Source: Cystobacter ferrugineus (GTDB taxonomy: Bacteria > Myxococcota > Myxococcia > Myxococcales > Myxococcaceae). From it: a stretch of 64,000 nt of DNA. Positions 16,266 to 24,548 of the stretch are shown piece by piece (the stretch's first letter is position 1; each line of letters begins with the position of its first letter). The notes beneath the pieces were generated by a model. That model was not told the DNA's origin, ran no database searches, and saw only the letters and a program-made list of their open reading frames with translations. The DNA is taken from contig NZ_MPIN01000005.1 in assembly GCF_001887355.1 (NCBI RefSeq), forward strand, positions 490,681 to 554,680, written 5' to 3'. Both the position numbers and the translations under genes were made by a program.

Positions 16266-18590
16266 TCACCCGCGCAACCGGGGGATGCCCGGAGCGGGAG
16301 GCTCGATCGGAGCGGTCTCCTCGCCCGGATCCTGGTGCCGGGGCTTGCGCTGCATCATCTGGAAGACGTGCGTGCGCTCCAGGTGTCTCGCGTTGGTGCC
16401 CTCCCGCCACCGCTCGTCGTCCACGGGCTTCTTCTCGGCGGGCGGCGGTGGCTCGGCCGGCGGGACCTCGGGAGCCATCTCCGGAGCCTTCGCGAACGGA
16501 GCCTTCGCGGACGGAGCCTTCGCGGACGGAGCCTTCGCGGACGGAGCCTTCGCGGGCACCTTCGCCGCGGATGCCTTCGCTTGAGGGTCCTTCGCGGGCG
16601 AGGCCTTCGCGGCGGCCTTCTGCTCGGCCCTGGTGGCCTCGCGCTCGGCCTGGAGCTTCTTCGCCTGGACGATGAAGGTGCGCTCCATCTCCATCGCCTT
16701 CATCACCGGCGCCGCGCCCACCCGCCGCCGCGTACCCGCCGACCTCGGCGCGGCGAGGGGATCCCGCTCCGCCAGCGCCATGACGAGCGCGCGCAGGCTC
16801 TCGACGTGACCGGTGCGGTACGGACTGAGGTGCGTCCTCGCCACCCCATCCAGCTCCGCCATGACGCGGGGGGCCTGTTCGGGATCGGGGTTGGCGCGCA
16901 AACGCTCGAGCAGCTCGGCGGCGAGCTGGCCCCCCTCCTGATTCATGCCGTACAGCGCCGCGTGCTGACAGAGGGCCGAGCCCAGCAACCTGTGCGCCTC
17001 CTCGCTCTCCCCCTTCTGGCTGCGCGCGAGGACCACCCCACTCAAGGCCCGGAACACCTGGCGGGCGACGCGCTGCACGAACAGGCTGCCCCCGTTGCGA
17101 TAGTGGGGGGCGGCCAGGCCGCACTCGGACAACAACTGGAGGATGCGGGGATGCCCCAGGGGGCGCATCGCCACGGGCACGATGCCCAGGAAGCTCGGCT
17201 CGCCCTGCTCTTCCGCGATGAGCGTCTGGCGCAGCAGCCGCTGTCCGCTGTCCGTGGCCCCCACCGCGTCGAGGCTCGCCACCGCCACGAGCGCCTCGGT
17301 GACCAGGGGGCCATTGCCCCCGCCCGGCACCACGTTGCGCGCCGCGAGCAGCAGCGCGCACATCGGCAGCAGCTCCGCCAACGTCGAGACGTGTCCGTCG
17401 AGCTTCTGGCTGCGCTCGAGCAGCTCGCCCTTGTCCACCGCCGTCTGGACCGCGCCCAGCATCGGGCCACAGCGCTCGCGCGACTGGCGGATGATGTCCT
17501 GGAGGCACTGGCCCAGGGCCGCGGCCACGTCGTGCTTGCCACTCTCCGCCTGGTTCAACATCAGCCGGACGGCCCAGTTGCCTCCCCCCGGTGCCTCCAG
17601 GAGCGCCGGGCCCAGGGCCTTGACGAGCTTGCCCGCCGCGTCCGCGGAGCCCGGGTCGAGCGCCCCGGCCAGGAAGGCCTTCGACATCGTGTTGCAACCC
17701 ACCCGCCCCAGCGCCTCCGACGTGCTCAGGAACAACACCAGCACGTCATGGAACTGGTTGGTCGGCAGACGCATGGTGTCACGCGCCAGCCGCTCGATGT
17801 GTCCACGGCTCTTGTCGACGAGCATGGCGCGGTAGGCCGGGCTCGCCGCGCACCGCAGCGCAGCCTGGAGCTCGGAAACACGGTCGACCACGCCCGCGCC
17901 AGGGAAGGCCGCGAGGTGTCTCGCCTCGGCGCTGGCCGTCTCGGCGAGCATCTTCTCGAACGTCGCGGCGTTCTCGCTTCCGGCCATATGCGCGGAGCGC
18001 GAGATGAACGCGGCGATCTTCCGCCGGTTCTCGGTGGTGGCCTGCTCCACCTGCTCGGCAAGCCGGTCCAACTGCGGCTTGAGCTCTCGCGCCAGCATGC
18101 GCTTGAACTCGGGGCCCTGGGCCCCACTGAGCTGCTCGTTCAACTGGCTCACGATGCGCGTGGGCGCCTCGCCCTGGTGCTCCATCTGGCCGAGCAGCCG
18201 CGCCTCGCGCCGCGCCTGATCCACGGCGTTGATCTCCGTGTCCTCCCCGAGCAGCCGCGTCCTCATGACGGAGCGGGTGTGCGCGTCGTCCGCCTCGCCC
18301 TTGACGAGCGGGCGATCGACGAGGCCCGGGATGCGCCGCGCCTCCCTGTCCGCCGCGGCCCCCGACGACGGGGAGCCGGAAGGCGGGTGGCGGGAACCCG
18401 AGCCCGTCCTGGACCCGGCGGGAGGAGCCTTCGCGGCGGGAGGACGGCGCGGGGCGTCCGGAAAGAAATCCCCGCCGGGCTTCGCGGCGGTGCTCCTCGC
18501 GAGGCCCTGCCCCCCTTTCGTCCCAGGCGCGCCCGGCGAGGACTCGGGCCGGACGGGAACTGGGGGCTCGGGTGCAGCAGACTTGGGCAT
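16266..18590 (-). CDS. Large helical hypothetical protein with AKAPS repeats
   Basis: A 774-residue protein not recognised. Residues 1-90 are Pro/Ala/Gly-rich and probably disordered. Residues about 110-640 are rich in helices with leucine-rich spacing and no cysteine pattern, signal peptide or clear membrane segment (for example GPEFKRMLARELKPQLDRLA). Residues about 675-705 contain a run of AKAPS pentapeptides encoded by 15-bp tandem repeats, followed by a Pro/Glu-rich tail. The end is a short RTHVFQMMQRKP segment, reminiscent of the phospho-dependent tails in some signalling proteins, but this is weak. The gene stands alone between selA and the divergent TOS1-like gene. Confidence 0.75.
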   Translation of the reverse strand: MPKSAAPEPPVPVRPESSPGAPGTKGGQGLARSTAAKPGGDFFPDAPRRPPAAKAPPAGSRTGSGSRHPPSGSPSSGAAADREARRIPGLVDRPLVKGEADDAHTRSVMRTRLLGEDTEINAVDQARREARLLGQMEHQGEAPTRIVSQLNEQLSGAQGPEFKRMLARELKPQLDRLAEQVEQATTENRRKIAAFISRSAHMAGSENAATFEKMLAETASAEARHLAAFPGAGVVDRVSELQAALRCAASPAYRAMLVDKSRGHIERLARDTMRLPTNQFHDVLVLFLSTSEALGRVGCNTMSKAFLAGALDPGSADAAGKLVKALGPALLEAPGGGNWAVRLMLNQAESGKHDVAAALGQCLQDIIRQSRERCGPMLGAVQTAVDKGELLERSQKLDGHVSTLAELLPMCALLLAARNVVPGGGNGPLVTEALVAVASLDAVGATDSGQRLLRQTLIAEEQGEPSFLGIVPVAMRPLGHPRILQLLSECGLAAPHYRNGGSLFVQRVARQVFRALSGVVLARSQKGESEEAHRLLGSALCQHAALYGMNQEGGQLAAELLERLRANPDPEQAPRVMAELDGVARTHLSPYRTGHVESLRALVMALAERDPLAAPRSAGTRRRVGAAPVMKAMEMERTFIVQAKKLQAEREATRAEQKAAAKASPAKDPQAKASAAKVPAKAPSAKAPSAKAPSAKAPFAKAPEMAPEVPPAEPPPPAEKKPVDDERWREGTNARHLERTHVFQMMQRKPRHQDPGEETAPIEPPAPGIPRLRG
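16486..16560. repeat. 15-bp tandem repeat coding for AKAPS
   Basis: Five head-to-tail copies of a 15-base unit (gccttcgcggacgga, with small changes in the first and last copies). They lie inside the hypothetical gene at 16266-18590 and keep its frame. The copy number is likely to vary between strains. Confidence 0.85.
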
Positions 18591-18735
18591 GGAGCCCCGA
18601 TTCTACCCGCTCCGGGCCGGGCGCGTCAGACGCAGGAGGGGTGAGGAAACGTGATACCGAAACTCCCTGCCTTGGCAAACAATCCTGTTATTTCCATTTT
18701 TTCAGATAAAAGCCGGGAAAAAGAGGAGCCCTCTC

Positions 18736-19920
18736 ATGAAGAATCCCTGGATGAAGCGCGGTCCCTGGCTCGCCCCCCTCGCCCTGAGCGTGCTGCTGGG
18801 TAGTGCCTGTGGAAATACCCAGACGTTGGAGCCACCGGACTCGGAACAGCCCGGCACCGGCGTCCCCGCCGAGGGGCACGGCGGCGACAACCCCTTCCAG
18901 GCCTCGGACTGCGCCGCGGGTCACGCCGCCGCGCTCGAGGATCTCGGAGACGACCTGCCGGAAGGCACGGGCACTCCGGTGACCACCATGAGCATCCTGA
19001 ACGTGGGCGGCACGGGCTCGTACCAGCGCGTGACGAACATGTTGCCCGGTGTCTGGGGACAGCCCTGCCCTTCCAATGCCTGTCAGAAGGCGAATACGCC
19101 CGTCAGCGGCCCGCTCGCGCCCTTCAACGAGGAATTGACGGTCAACTTCCGCGGCCCCATGGAGTTGTATGACATCGCTGTCTATCAGCCGGCCGGGAGT
19201 GCCTGGAACCGCGTGTCCTCCTGGAACCGCTGCGGCTCCACGAACCTCACCTTCTTCAACAACCTGGGGGGCGGCGACGTCAGCGGCGAGTGGACCGTGT
19301 GTGGAGGCAACAGCCAGAGCTATGCCTCCGCGGATGGGAAGACGGCGGCCAAGGCGCCCACGCGCTTCAACGGCACGCTCGCCAACCGGGTCGAGATGAA
19401 CATCCTCTCCGACAAACCGTGCGTGGGCACGGGTGACTCGGGCGAGTGCGGCTTCTACCGGGGAGTGACCCGCCATGGCTGGGGAGGTGCGAAGATCTTC
19501 GCCATCCGCGCCCGCATGCCGCGCTACACCGGGCCCAAGACCCAGTACTACGATGACGTGCCGGCCATCTGGATGCTCAACGCCCGCGTGGTGCGCACCG
19601 CCCAGTATGGCTGCAACTGCCGGGGCATGGGCTCGCCCGGGGGCTGCGGGGAACTCGATGTCGCCGAGGTGCTCCATGGCGAGAACCCGCTGTACGCCAC
19701 GAGCACCATCTACTCGTTCGAGGGCGCCACCGGCAGTGGGCGGAACTACTTCCAGCGCCCGGTGAAGGAGAGCGCCACCTTCATCGTCATCTTCGACGCG
19801 AGCGGGAAGATCCAGATGCTGCGGCTCGAGCCGGATGCCTTCAACTTCGGCGACACCGTGCCCAACAGCACCGTGTCCGAGTGGCTCGCGCGCACGGGTC
19901 TCAAGATGTCCCTGCCGTGA
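18736..19920 (+). CDS. TOS1-like (DUF2401-type) lipoprotein, putative beta-glucan-active protein
   Basis: A 394-residue protein with a lipoprotein signal (LAPLALSVLLGSACG). The C-terminal two thirds carry features I associate with fungal TOS1/DUF2401 cell wall proteins: NEELTVNFRGPMELYDIAVY, then DDVPAIWMLNARVVRTAQYG, a cysteine cluster C-N-C-x7-G-G-C-G-E-L-D-V-A-E-V-L, and a final FIVIFDASGKIQMLRL strand. GELDVAEVL has the E-x-D-x-x-E spacing of GH16-like catalytic strands. If active, it would cut or rearrange beta-1,3-glucan, fitting a predator of fungi or yeasts. AGAGGAG lies just upstream of the ATG. The assignment is from memory of the family and was not aligned. Confidence 0.7.
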   Translation: MKNPWMKRGPWLAPLALSVLLGSACGNTQTLEPPDSEQPGTGVPAEGHGGDNPFQASDCAAGHAAALEDLGDDLPEGTGTPVTTMSILNVGGTGSYQRVTNMLPGVWGQPCPSNACQKANTPVSGPLAPFNEELTVNFRGPMELYDIAVYQPAGSAWNRVSSWNRCGSTNLTFFNNLGGGDVSGEWTVCGGNSQSYASADGKTAAKAPTRFNGTLANRVEMNILSDKPCVGTGDSGECGFYRGVTRHGWGGAKIFAIRARMPRYTGPKTQYYDDVPAIWMLNARVVRTAQYGCNCRGMGSPGGCGELDVAEVLHGENPLYATSTIYSFEGATGSGRNYFQRPVKESATFIVIFDASGKIQMLRLEPDAFNFGDTVPNSTVSEWLARTGLKMSLP

Positions 19921-19986
19921 ACCGGGCTCCTGGTTGACGGGGATGTCTGGGTTCCACAAGGCTCTGCTCGGTGCCATCCTGCGAGA

Positions 19987-20829
19987 ATGAAAGATCCCAT
20001 TCTCGCCCGTGTGGTCGAAGCACTCCGGCCCGTCCCTGGCCTGGCCGCGCTCGTGCTCGGCGGCTCGCGCGGACGGGGCACCGCTGGCCCCACTTCCGAC
20101 TACGACATCGGCCTGTACTACGAGCCCGACGCGCCGCTCGATGTCGCGGCACTCCGGTCGGCCATTGCCCCACTCGTCGATGTTCCCTCGTCGACGGTGA
20201 CCCCGCTCGGCGAGTGGGGGCCGTGGATCAACGGCGGGGGTTGGCTCACCATCGCGGGCGTGGAGGTCGATCTCCTCTATCGCGACCTCGGACGCGTGCG
20301 CGAAGTCATCGCCGAGGGGCGGCAGGGCCGCTTCTCGATGAACTACCAGGTGGGCCACCCTCACGGCTTCTGCTCGGTCATCTGGATGGGCGAGGTCGCC
20401 ACCTGTCAGCCGCTGCTCGATCCGCTCGGCCGCATCGCGGAGCTGAAGGGCCAGACCTGGCCGTACCCGGAGCCGCTGCGGGACGCACTGATCGCCCGCT
20501 TTGGCTGGGAGGTGGGCTTCGCCATCGATAACGCCGAGATCGCGGCCAGGCGCGCCGAGCAGATACACATCGCGGGCTGCGCCTACCGGGCACTGTGCTG
20601 CGTGGCGCAGGTGCTGTTCGCCTTGAACGGCCGCTACCTCATCAACGAGAAGGGCGCCGTCCCCGAAGCCGCGACCTACCCGCTCACCCTCGAGGGCCTG
20701 GCCCAGACGCAAGCCGAGATCTGGAGCGACATCGGCCACGCGGACCACGCGAGCGCACTGCGCCGGTTGCACGGCGTGTCCGACGCTCTGCGCGCGCTCG
20801 TCGAGCGAGCGGGAGCGAAGGCTAGTTGA
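19987..20829 (+). CDS. Nucleotidyltransferase-fold protein
   Basis: A 280-residue protein with the Pol-beta/MNT nucleotidyltransferase signature GGS-x9-S-D-Y-D-I at 25-41 (two metal-binding aspartates, D38 and D40), and a candidate third acidic strand VEVDLLYRD. The C-terminal half is a helical domain like DUF4037 (EIAARRAEQIHIAGCAYRAL). Family members transfer nucleotides to small molecules such as aminoglycosides, or to protein partners. No partner HEPN gene is adjacent, so a toxin-antitoxin role is not favoured. The last 8 bases overlap the convergent mannosyltransferase gene. Confidence 0.8.
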   Translation: MKDPILARVVEALRPVPGLAALVLGGSRGRGTAGPTSDYDIGLYYEPDAPLDVAALRSAIAPLVDVPSSTVTPLGEWGPWINGGGWLTIAGVEVDLLYRDLGRVREVIAEGRQGRFSMNYQVGHPHGFCSVIWMGEVATCQPLLDPLGRIAELKGQTWPYPEPLRDALIARFGWEVGFAIDNAEIAARRAEQIHIAGCAYRALCCVAQVLFALNGRYLINEKGAVPEAATYPLTLEGLAQTQAEIWSDIGHADHASALRRLHGVSDALRALVERAGAKAS

Positions 20830-21925
20830 TGGGATAGGAGTGCACGAAGAAGTAGACGAGCATGCCCTGGAACAGGGCACAGCCCAGGATGATGGGGTCG
20901 CGCAGCGCGGGACGGCGGGCGAGCCACGCGCCCAGGGGCAGGAAGGCCGGCCACACCGCGGCGCTGTAGCGACCCAGGCCCACCAGGCCCACTGTCCACA
21001 GCACGAGCATCAGGGGAAGCGCGAAGGCGGCCAGCACCCACCAGCGGCGCTGCCGCAACAACAACAAGGCCCCCACCCCGGGGATGCACGACACCACCAC
21101 GTACAGGCCGACCTCCGGAGCCCACTTCCCGCGCAGCCAGTCCCCCAGCCCCGCCCACGCTCCCCCCCACCCCTGCGCGCGCACCTTCCACCAGAGCTGG
21201 GGATCTCCGAAGGTCCGCCACAGATAAAGGAAGTAGAGCGAGGTGAGCAGCGGAGGAATCAGCAGCGCGAGCACATCCCGGTGCAGCAGCGCCCGGACGC
21301 CTCCGCCCCGCGAGCGGAGCTGTTGGTAGAGCAGCGAGAAGCCCGCGAGCAGCGAGAGATGGCGCGCCAGTCCCGCCACCCCCAACGAGAGTCCGGCCCA
21401 CCCATGCCGGCCCCGCAGGCTCAGCGCCACCGCGAGCGCGGTGAGCAGCACCATCAACGACTCGGGATAGCCCGCGGAGTGGAAGAAGGCGAAGGGATAG
21501 GCCGTGAAGAGCAGCAGCGCGGTGCGTGCCTCCTCCTCGCCCTCGAGCTCACGGAAGAGCCGGTGCAGCACCACGAGCGCCAGCAATCCAGCCACCTGGG
21601 CGATCCCCACCAGCGCCACCGGAATGCTCAGCCCCGTGAGCTCATGCACCATCCGTCCGAGCAGGGGCAGGAGCGGAAAGAAGTTGGTGGCCTGGGCCCG
21701 GGTGTAGCCCGCCTGGGCGATTCCCGTGTACCAGCCACAGTCCCACCAGCAGAACGCCTCCAGGCCCGCGAGCCCGGGATACTTGAAGGGCGGGCGGTAC
21801 AGCCGCGTCTCCAGCACGAGCGACACCCTGGCGATCAGGAAGAGCGACAGGCGGCTGAACACGAACAAACCCACGGGAAAGGCAATGGCGGCGCCCACCT
21901 CGCGCACCCGGGCCCTCGCGCTCAT
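20822..21925 (-). CDS. PIG-V-like mannosyltransferase family membrane protein
   Basis: A protein of about 367 residues with roughly eight to ten transmembrane helices. The motif FCWWDCGWYTGIAQAGYT in the first periplasmic loop corresponds to the WDxxWYxxIAxxGY signature of PIG-V-like and related GT-C glycosyltransferases, with the Asp as the likely catalytic residue. NFFPLLPLLGRM and TAYPFAFFHSAGYPE follow, as in the family. It probably moves a lipid-linked sugar onto an envelope acceptor. The ATG at 21925 overlaps the TGA of the DeoR gene (ATGA), so the two are translationally coupled. Confidence 0.83.
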   Translation of the reverse strand: MSARARVREVGAAIAFPVGLFVFSRLSLFLIARVSLVLETRLYRPPFKYPGLAGLEAFCWWDCGWYTGIAQAGYTRAQATNFFPLLPLLGRMVHELTGLSIPVALVGIAQVAGLLALVVLHRLFRELEGEEEARTALLLFTAYPFAFFHSAGYPESLMVLLTALAVALSLRGRHGWAGLSLGVAGLARHLSLLAGFSLLYQQLRSRGGGVRALLHRDVLALLIPPLLTSLYFLYLWRTFGDPQLWWKVRAQGWGGAWAGLGDWLRGKWAPEVGLYVVVSCIPGVGALLLLRQRRWWVLAAFALPLMLVLWTVGLVGLGRYSAAVWPAFLPLGAWLARRPALRDPIILGCALFQGMLVYFFVHSYPIN

Positions 21926-22707
21926 GGCGTCATCACCCGGAGGTTGAGCTTGCGAAAGGGGGCCAGGGTGGACTCGGAAGCAGAGGACTCGGTCACCAGC
22001 GCCGCCAGGGATTGCACGGGCGCCACCACGAAGGGCGCGAGCGTCCCGAGCTTGTCCGCGGTCACCACCGCCACCGTCTCGGCCGCGCCCTGGATCATCG
22101 CGCGCTTGACGGCCGCCTCCTCGGCGTGGAGCGCGGTGATGCCCGCCTCGGCGTGCAGTCCACAGACGCCCAGCAGGAACAGATCGGCTCGCACCTGCCG
22201 CAGCGCCTCCACGGTCTCGGCGCCCACCAGGGTCAGGGACTGTGGATGCACCCGGCCGCCCACCAACCGCACCTCGAGCCCCGGATGATCCGCCAGCGCG
22301 AGCGCCACCGGCGGACTCACCGTGACGACGGTGCCCCGAAGCTCCCGCGGCAGGCACCGCGCCACTTCCAGCATCGTCGTTCCCCCATCCAGGAAGATCA
22401 CCTGATCGGCGCGCACCAGCCCGGCGGCGATCCGCGCCAGGGCCTGCTTCTCGGATTGCTGCACCTCGACGCGCGCCTTGTGGGCCAGCGGCGCTTGCGC
22501 CCGGGGCAGCGCGCCACCGTGCACGCGCCGCAACAGGCCCGCCTCGTCCAGCTCGCGCAAGTCCCTCCGGATCGTGTCCTCCGAAACCCGCAGAATCCCG
22601 CAGAGGTCGGCGGCGAAGACCCGGCCCTCGGTCGCGAGCCGCTCGAGGATGATGCGCCGCCGCTCCTCGGGCAGGTGCGCGGTGGCGGAACTGTCTGGAG
22701 GTGTCAT
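21922..22707 (-). CDS. DeoR/GlpR-family transcriptional regulator
   Basis: A 261-residue regulator. Residues 15-70 form the winged helix-turn-helix of the DeoR family (RRRIILERLATEGRVFAADL, VSEDTIRRDLRELDEAGLLRRVHGGAL). The C-terminal sensor domain has the sugar-phosphate isomerase-like fold, with FLDGGTTMLEVARCLP and DLFLLGVCGLHAEAGIT. Members bind phosphorylated sugars or polyols. It is the first gene of a two-gene unit with the mannosyltransferase and may control it, which is inference. Upstream is the terminator of the divergently placed transglycosylase gene, so its promoter lies in 22708-22790. Confidence 0.88.
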   Translation of the reverse strand: MTPPDSSATAHLPEERRRIILERLATEGRVFAADLCGILRVSEDTIRRDLRELDEAGLLRRVHGGALPRAQAPLAHKARVEVQQSEKQALARIAAGLVRADQVIFLDGGTTMLEVARCLPRELRGTVVTVSPPVALALADHPGLEVRLVGGRVHPQSLTLVGAETVEALRQVRADLFLLGVCGLHAEAGITALHAEEAAVKRAMIQGAAETVAVVTADKLGTLAPFVVAPVQSLAALVTESSASESTLAPFRKLNLRVMTP

Positions 22708-22793
22708 GCCCGTCCGTCTTCGATGCGGTCTGGCGCGTGATACCGCGCGTCCATGCGGGACTCAAGCGGAGGAAGCGGGACGGGAGGAGCGCG

Positions 22794-22837
22794 AAAAAAC
22801 ACGCGGCGTCTGGCCCGCTCCCCACGGGTCAGACGCC
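22794..22837 (-). terminator. Rho-independent terminator of the transglycosylase gene
   Basis: Two arms of 12 bases (22805-22816 and 22826-22837, one G-T type mismatch) enclose a 9-base loop. On the minus strand the stem is followed by six U at 22794-22799 after a short GCGTG spacer. It sits 40 bases past the end of the gene at 22879. Confidence 0.85.
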
Positions 22838-22841
22838 GGCG

Positions 22842-22859
22842 GAGGGCGGAGCCGCCCTC
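22842..22859. terminator. Second short GC hairpin beside the terminator
   Basis: A 7-bp perfect stem (GAGGGCG/CGCCCTC) with a 4-base loop directly before the main terminator on the minus strand. It has no U-tract of its own. Confidence 0.5.
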
Positions 22860-22878
22860 GAGAGAAAGCCTTCGTGAA

Positions 22879-23643
22879 TCAGTAACCGACGTAGCCGCCG
22901 CCGCCGTTCATCGACTGGAGGCCGGGCACGTTGGACACCGAGCCGTAACGCTCCACCGCGTAGCGCACGCCCGCGATGATGTTGTCCACCGGGTTGCGGA
23001 TGTTGTCGTGGCCGGGCAGCTTGTACGCATCGAACGTCGGCTGGATGGTCTGCATCAGACCGATGGACGGCGTGCCCTTCTTCGCGTTGTCGTCCCACTG
23101 GTTGATGGCGTTGGGGTCGCCGCTCGACTCGTGCTGGATGATCTTGGCGATGTCCTCCGCCTTCATCTTGTCCGCGGGGATGCCCGCCGCGGCCAGCTCC
23201 TTCTGCGCCTGCTTGATCCAATCGCCCACCTGGCCCTCGGGCACCTGGCCCGGGTCACCCGCGCCCTGCGTGCCGCCCGGACCCTGCTTCCCACCCGGGC
23301 CCTGCGGGGCCGGCGGGGCGAACGACTGCGGCGTCTGCCCACCCGACGGCGACTGTTCGCCGATCTCCGGCGCCTGCAGCAGCTCGGTCAGCTGCTCCAG
23401 CGTCTGGACGAGCTGCTTGGCCGTCTCCAGCAACTGGTCCAGCCCACCGCCCTGCCCCGTCGGATCACTGAAGCTCGACGAGGGGGTCTCGGTGCTGAAG
23501 GCGTCCGCGAACAGATTCAGCAGATTGCTGGTGTCCAGCTCCGGCAGGGTCTCCGTCGGCGTGGAGGAGAACGAGGGGGTCTGGGGCAGCTCCAGCTCGG
23601 GGAGGCGGTACGACGGGCTGCGCGAGGAGATGGAGATGGACAT
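22879..23643 (-). CDS. Transglycosylase SLT-domain protein without signal peptide
   Basis: A 254-residue protein. The C-terminal 100 residues are a lysozyme-like SLT domain: catalytic Glu172 in IIQHESSGDPNAIN, then SIGLMQTIQPTFDAY, RNPVDNIIAGVRYAVERYG and the final GGGGYVGY. The first 140 residues are low-complexity (Ser/Thr/Pro, then Gln/Gly-rich) with no hydrophobic signal, so it is not exported by Sec in the usual way. Such domains are found in phage tails, type III/VI secretion and specialised export. A GGAAC sequence precedes the ATG. The gene is divergent from osmC and has a strong terminator. Confidence 0.85.
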   Translation of the reverse strand: MSISISSRSPSYRLPELELPQTPSFSSTPTETLPELDTSNLLNLFADAFSTETPSSSFSDPTGQGGGLDQLLETAKQLVQTLEQLTELLQAPEIGEQSPSGGQTPQSFAPPAPQGPGGKQGPGGTQGAGDPGQVPEGQVGDWIKQAQKELAAAGIPADKMKAEDIAKIIQHESSGDPNAINQWDDNAKKGTPSIGLMQTIQPTFDAYKLPGHDNIRNPVDNIIAGVRYAVERYGSVSNVPGLQSMNGGGGYVGY

Positions 23644-23841
23644 GGTGGAGTTCCTCGGGAAACGAAGAGGGGTAAGGGGAGCGCGGCTCGCCGCCGCCGT
23701 GATGCCCTGACCCTAAGCAGGCCCCGTGCCAGCCACTCCTCGGTCCCGAGGTGCCACGCATCTGCCTGATTTTCTTGGAGGATGACTCTTGGAAGATGCT
23801 CCCTTGGGGACCCTGGTCCGAGAATTCAGGGCCTGGGCCCT

Positions 23842-23876
23842 GGTGACTACAGTCACCGCTGCTGACGGTTGTCACC
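23842..23876. promoter_or_regulatory. Candidate operator palindrome in the SLT/osmC divergent region
   Basis: GGTGACTACAGTCACC is a perfect 6-bp-arm palindrome (23842-23857), and a third half-site GTCACC follows at 23871-23876. It lies between two divergent genes, about 155 bases before osmC. No regulator can be assigned. Confidence 0.4.
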
Positions 23877-24012
23877 AGATCCGCCTCTCACCCGGCACCA
23901 GGCGGGCGTTCGAGGGAGGGGATGCCCCTTGCCGGAGGGACAGCGGGTTCACATGACTTCACTCCGAGCAGTGAATCCACACATCCCTCTCACCCACCCG
24001 GAGACGAGCGAC

Positions 24013-24438
24013 ATGGGAATCAGCAAAGGCAGCGCGCAATGGAACGGGGGGCTCAAGGACGGCCAAGGCGTGATGAAACCCGCCCACGCCCCCGAGGCCC
24101 CCTTCTCGCTGGGCACCCGCTTCGAGGGGAAACAAGGGAGCAATCCCGAGGAGCTCATTGGCGCGGCGCTCTCGGGATGCTTCTCCATGGCCCTGTCGCT
24201 CGGCCTGGAGACCGCCGGCCTCAAGCCCACGAGCATCAAGACGTCCGCGGACGTGCAGCTCGACAAGCAAGGCGCGGGCTTCGCCATCACCACCATCGCG
24301 CTCACCAGCGAGGCCATCGTGCCCGGCGCGAGCGACGAGCAATTCCAGAAGATCGCCGAGGAGACGAAGAAGGGCTGCCCGGTGTCCAAGGCGCTCGCTG
24401 GGGTGAACATCACGCTCAAGGCGTCGCTCGCGCGCTGA
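24013..24438 (+). CDS. OsmC/Ohr-family peroxiredoxin
   Basis: A 141-residue protein of the OsmC/Ohr family, which reduces organic hydroperoxides with a pair of cysteines. C56 (LSGCFSMALS) and C122 (KKGCPVSKAL) are the peroxidatic and resolving pair. The early Gly-rich GSAQWNGGLKDGQGV and LIGAALSGCF match the OsmC subgroup. The ATG at 24013 is chosen because GGAG lies about 9 bases upstream and the family starts here; longer upstream reading adds only low-quality sequence. Two hairpins separate it from the convergent GH114 gene. Confidence 0.9.
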   Translation: MGISKGSAQWNGGLKDGQGVMKPAHAPEAPFSLGTRFEGKQGSNPEELIGAALSGCFSMALSLGLETAGLKPTSIKTSADVQLDKQGAGFAITTIALTSEAIVPGASDEQFQKIAEETKKGCPVSKALAGVNITLKASLAR

Positions 24439-24464
24439 GCGCCGCCTCGGGCCCTCGGGTCATC

Positions 24465-24529
24465 CACTCCGGTGACGGGCTCCGCCACCGGAGTGCCCGG
24501 GCACGGCGGCGCGCGAAGGGGCCGCCGTG
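24465..24529. terminator. Two perfect hairpins between convergent genes
   Basis: Arms CACTCCGGTG/CACCGGAGTG (24465-24474 and 24486-24495, 10 bp) and CACGGCGGC/GCCGCCGTG (24502-24510 and 24521-24529, 9 bp) lie between osmC and the GH114 gene. Neither has a U-tract, but the position fits a bidirectional terminator. Confidence 0.6.
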
Positions 24530-24548
24530 TCCGATCCCCCGCGGACTA

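Noticed and set aside
15000..18644. A 1214-codon plus-strand frame across selA and the hypothetical gene
   Set aside because: Opposite-strand shadow over two well-supported minus-strand genes.
19987..20829. MNT toxin-antitoxin module
   Set aside because: No HEPN partner gene is adjacent, so only a nucleotidyltransferase fold is called.
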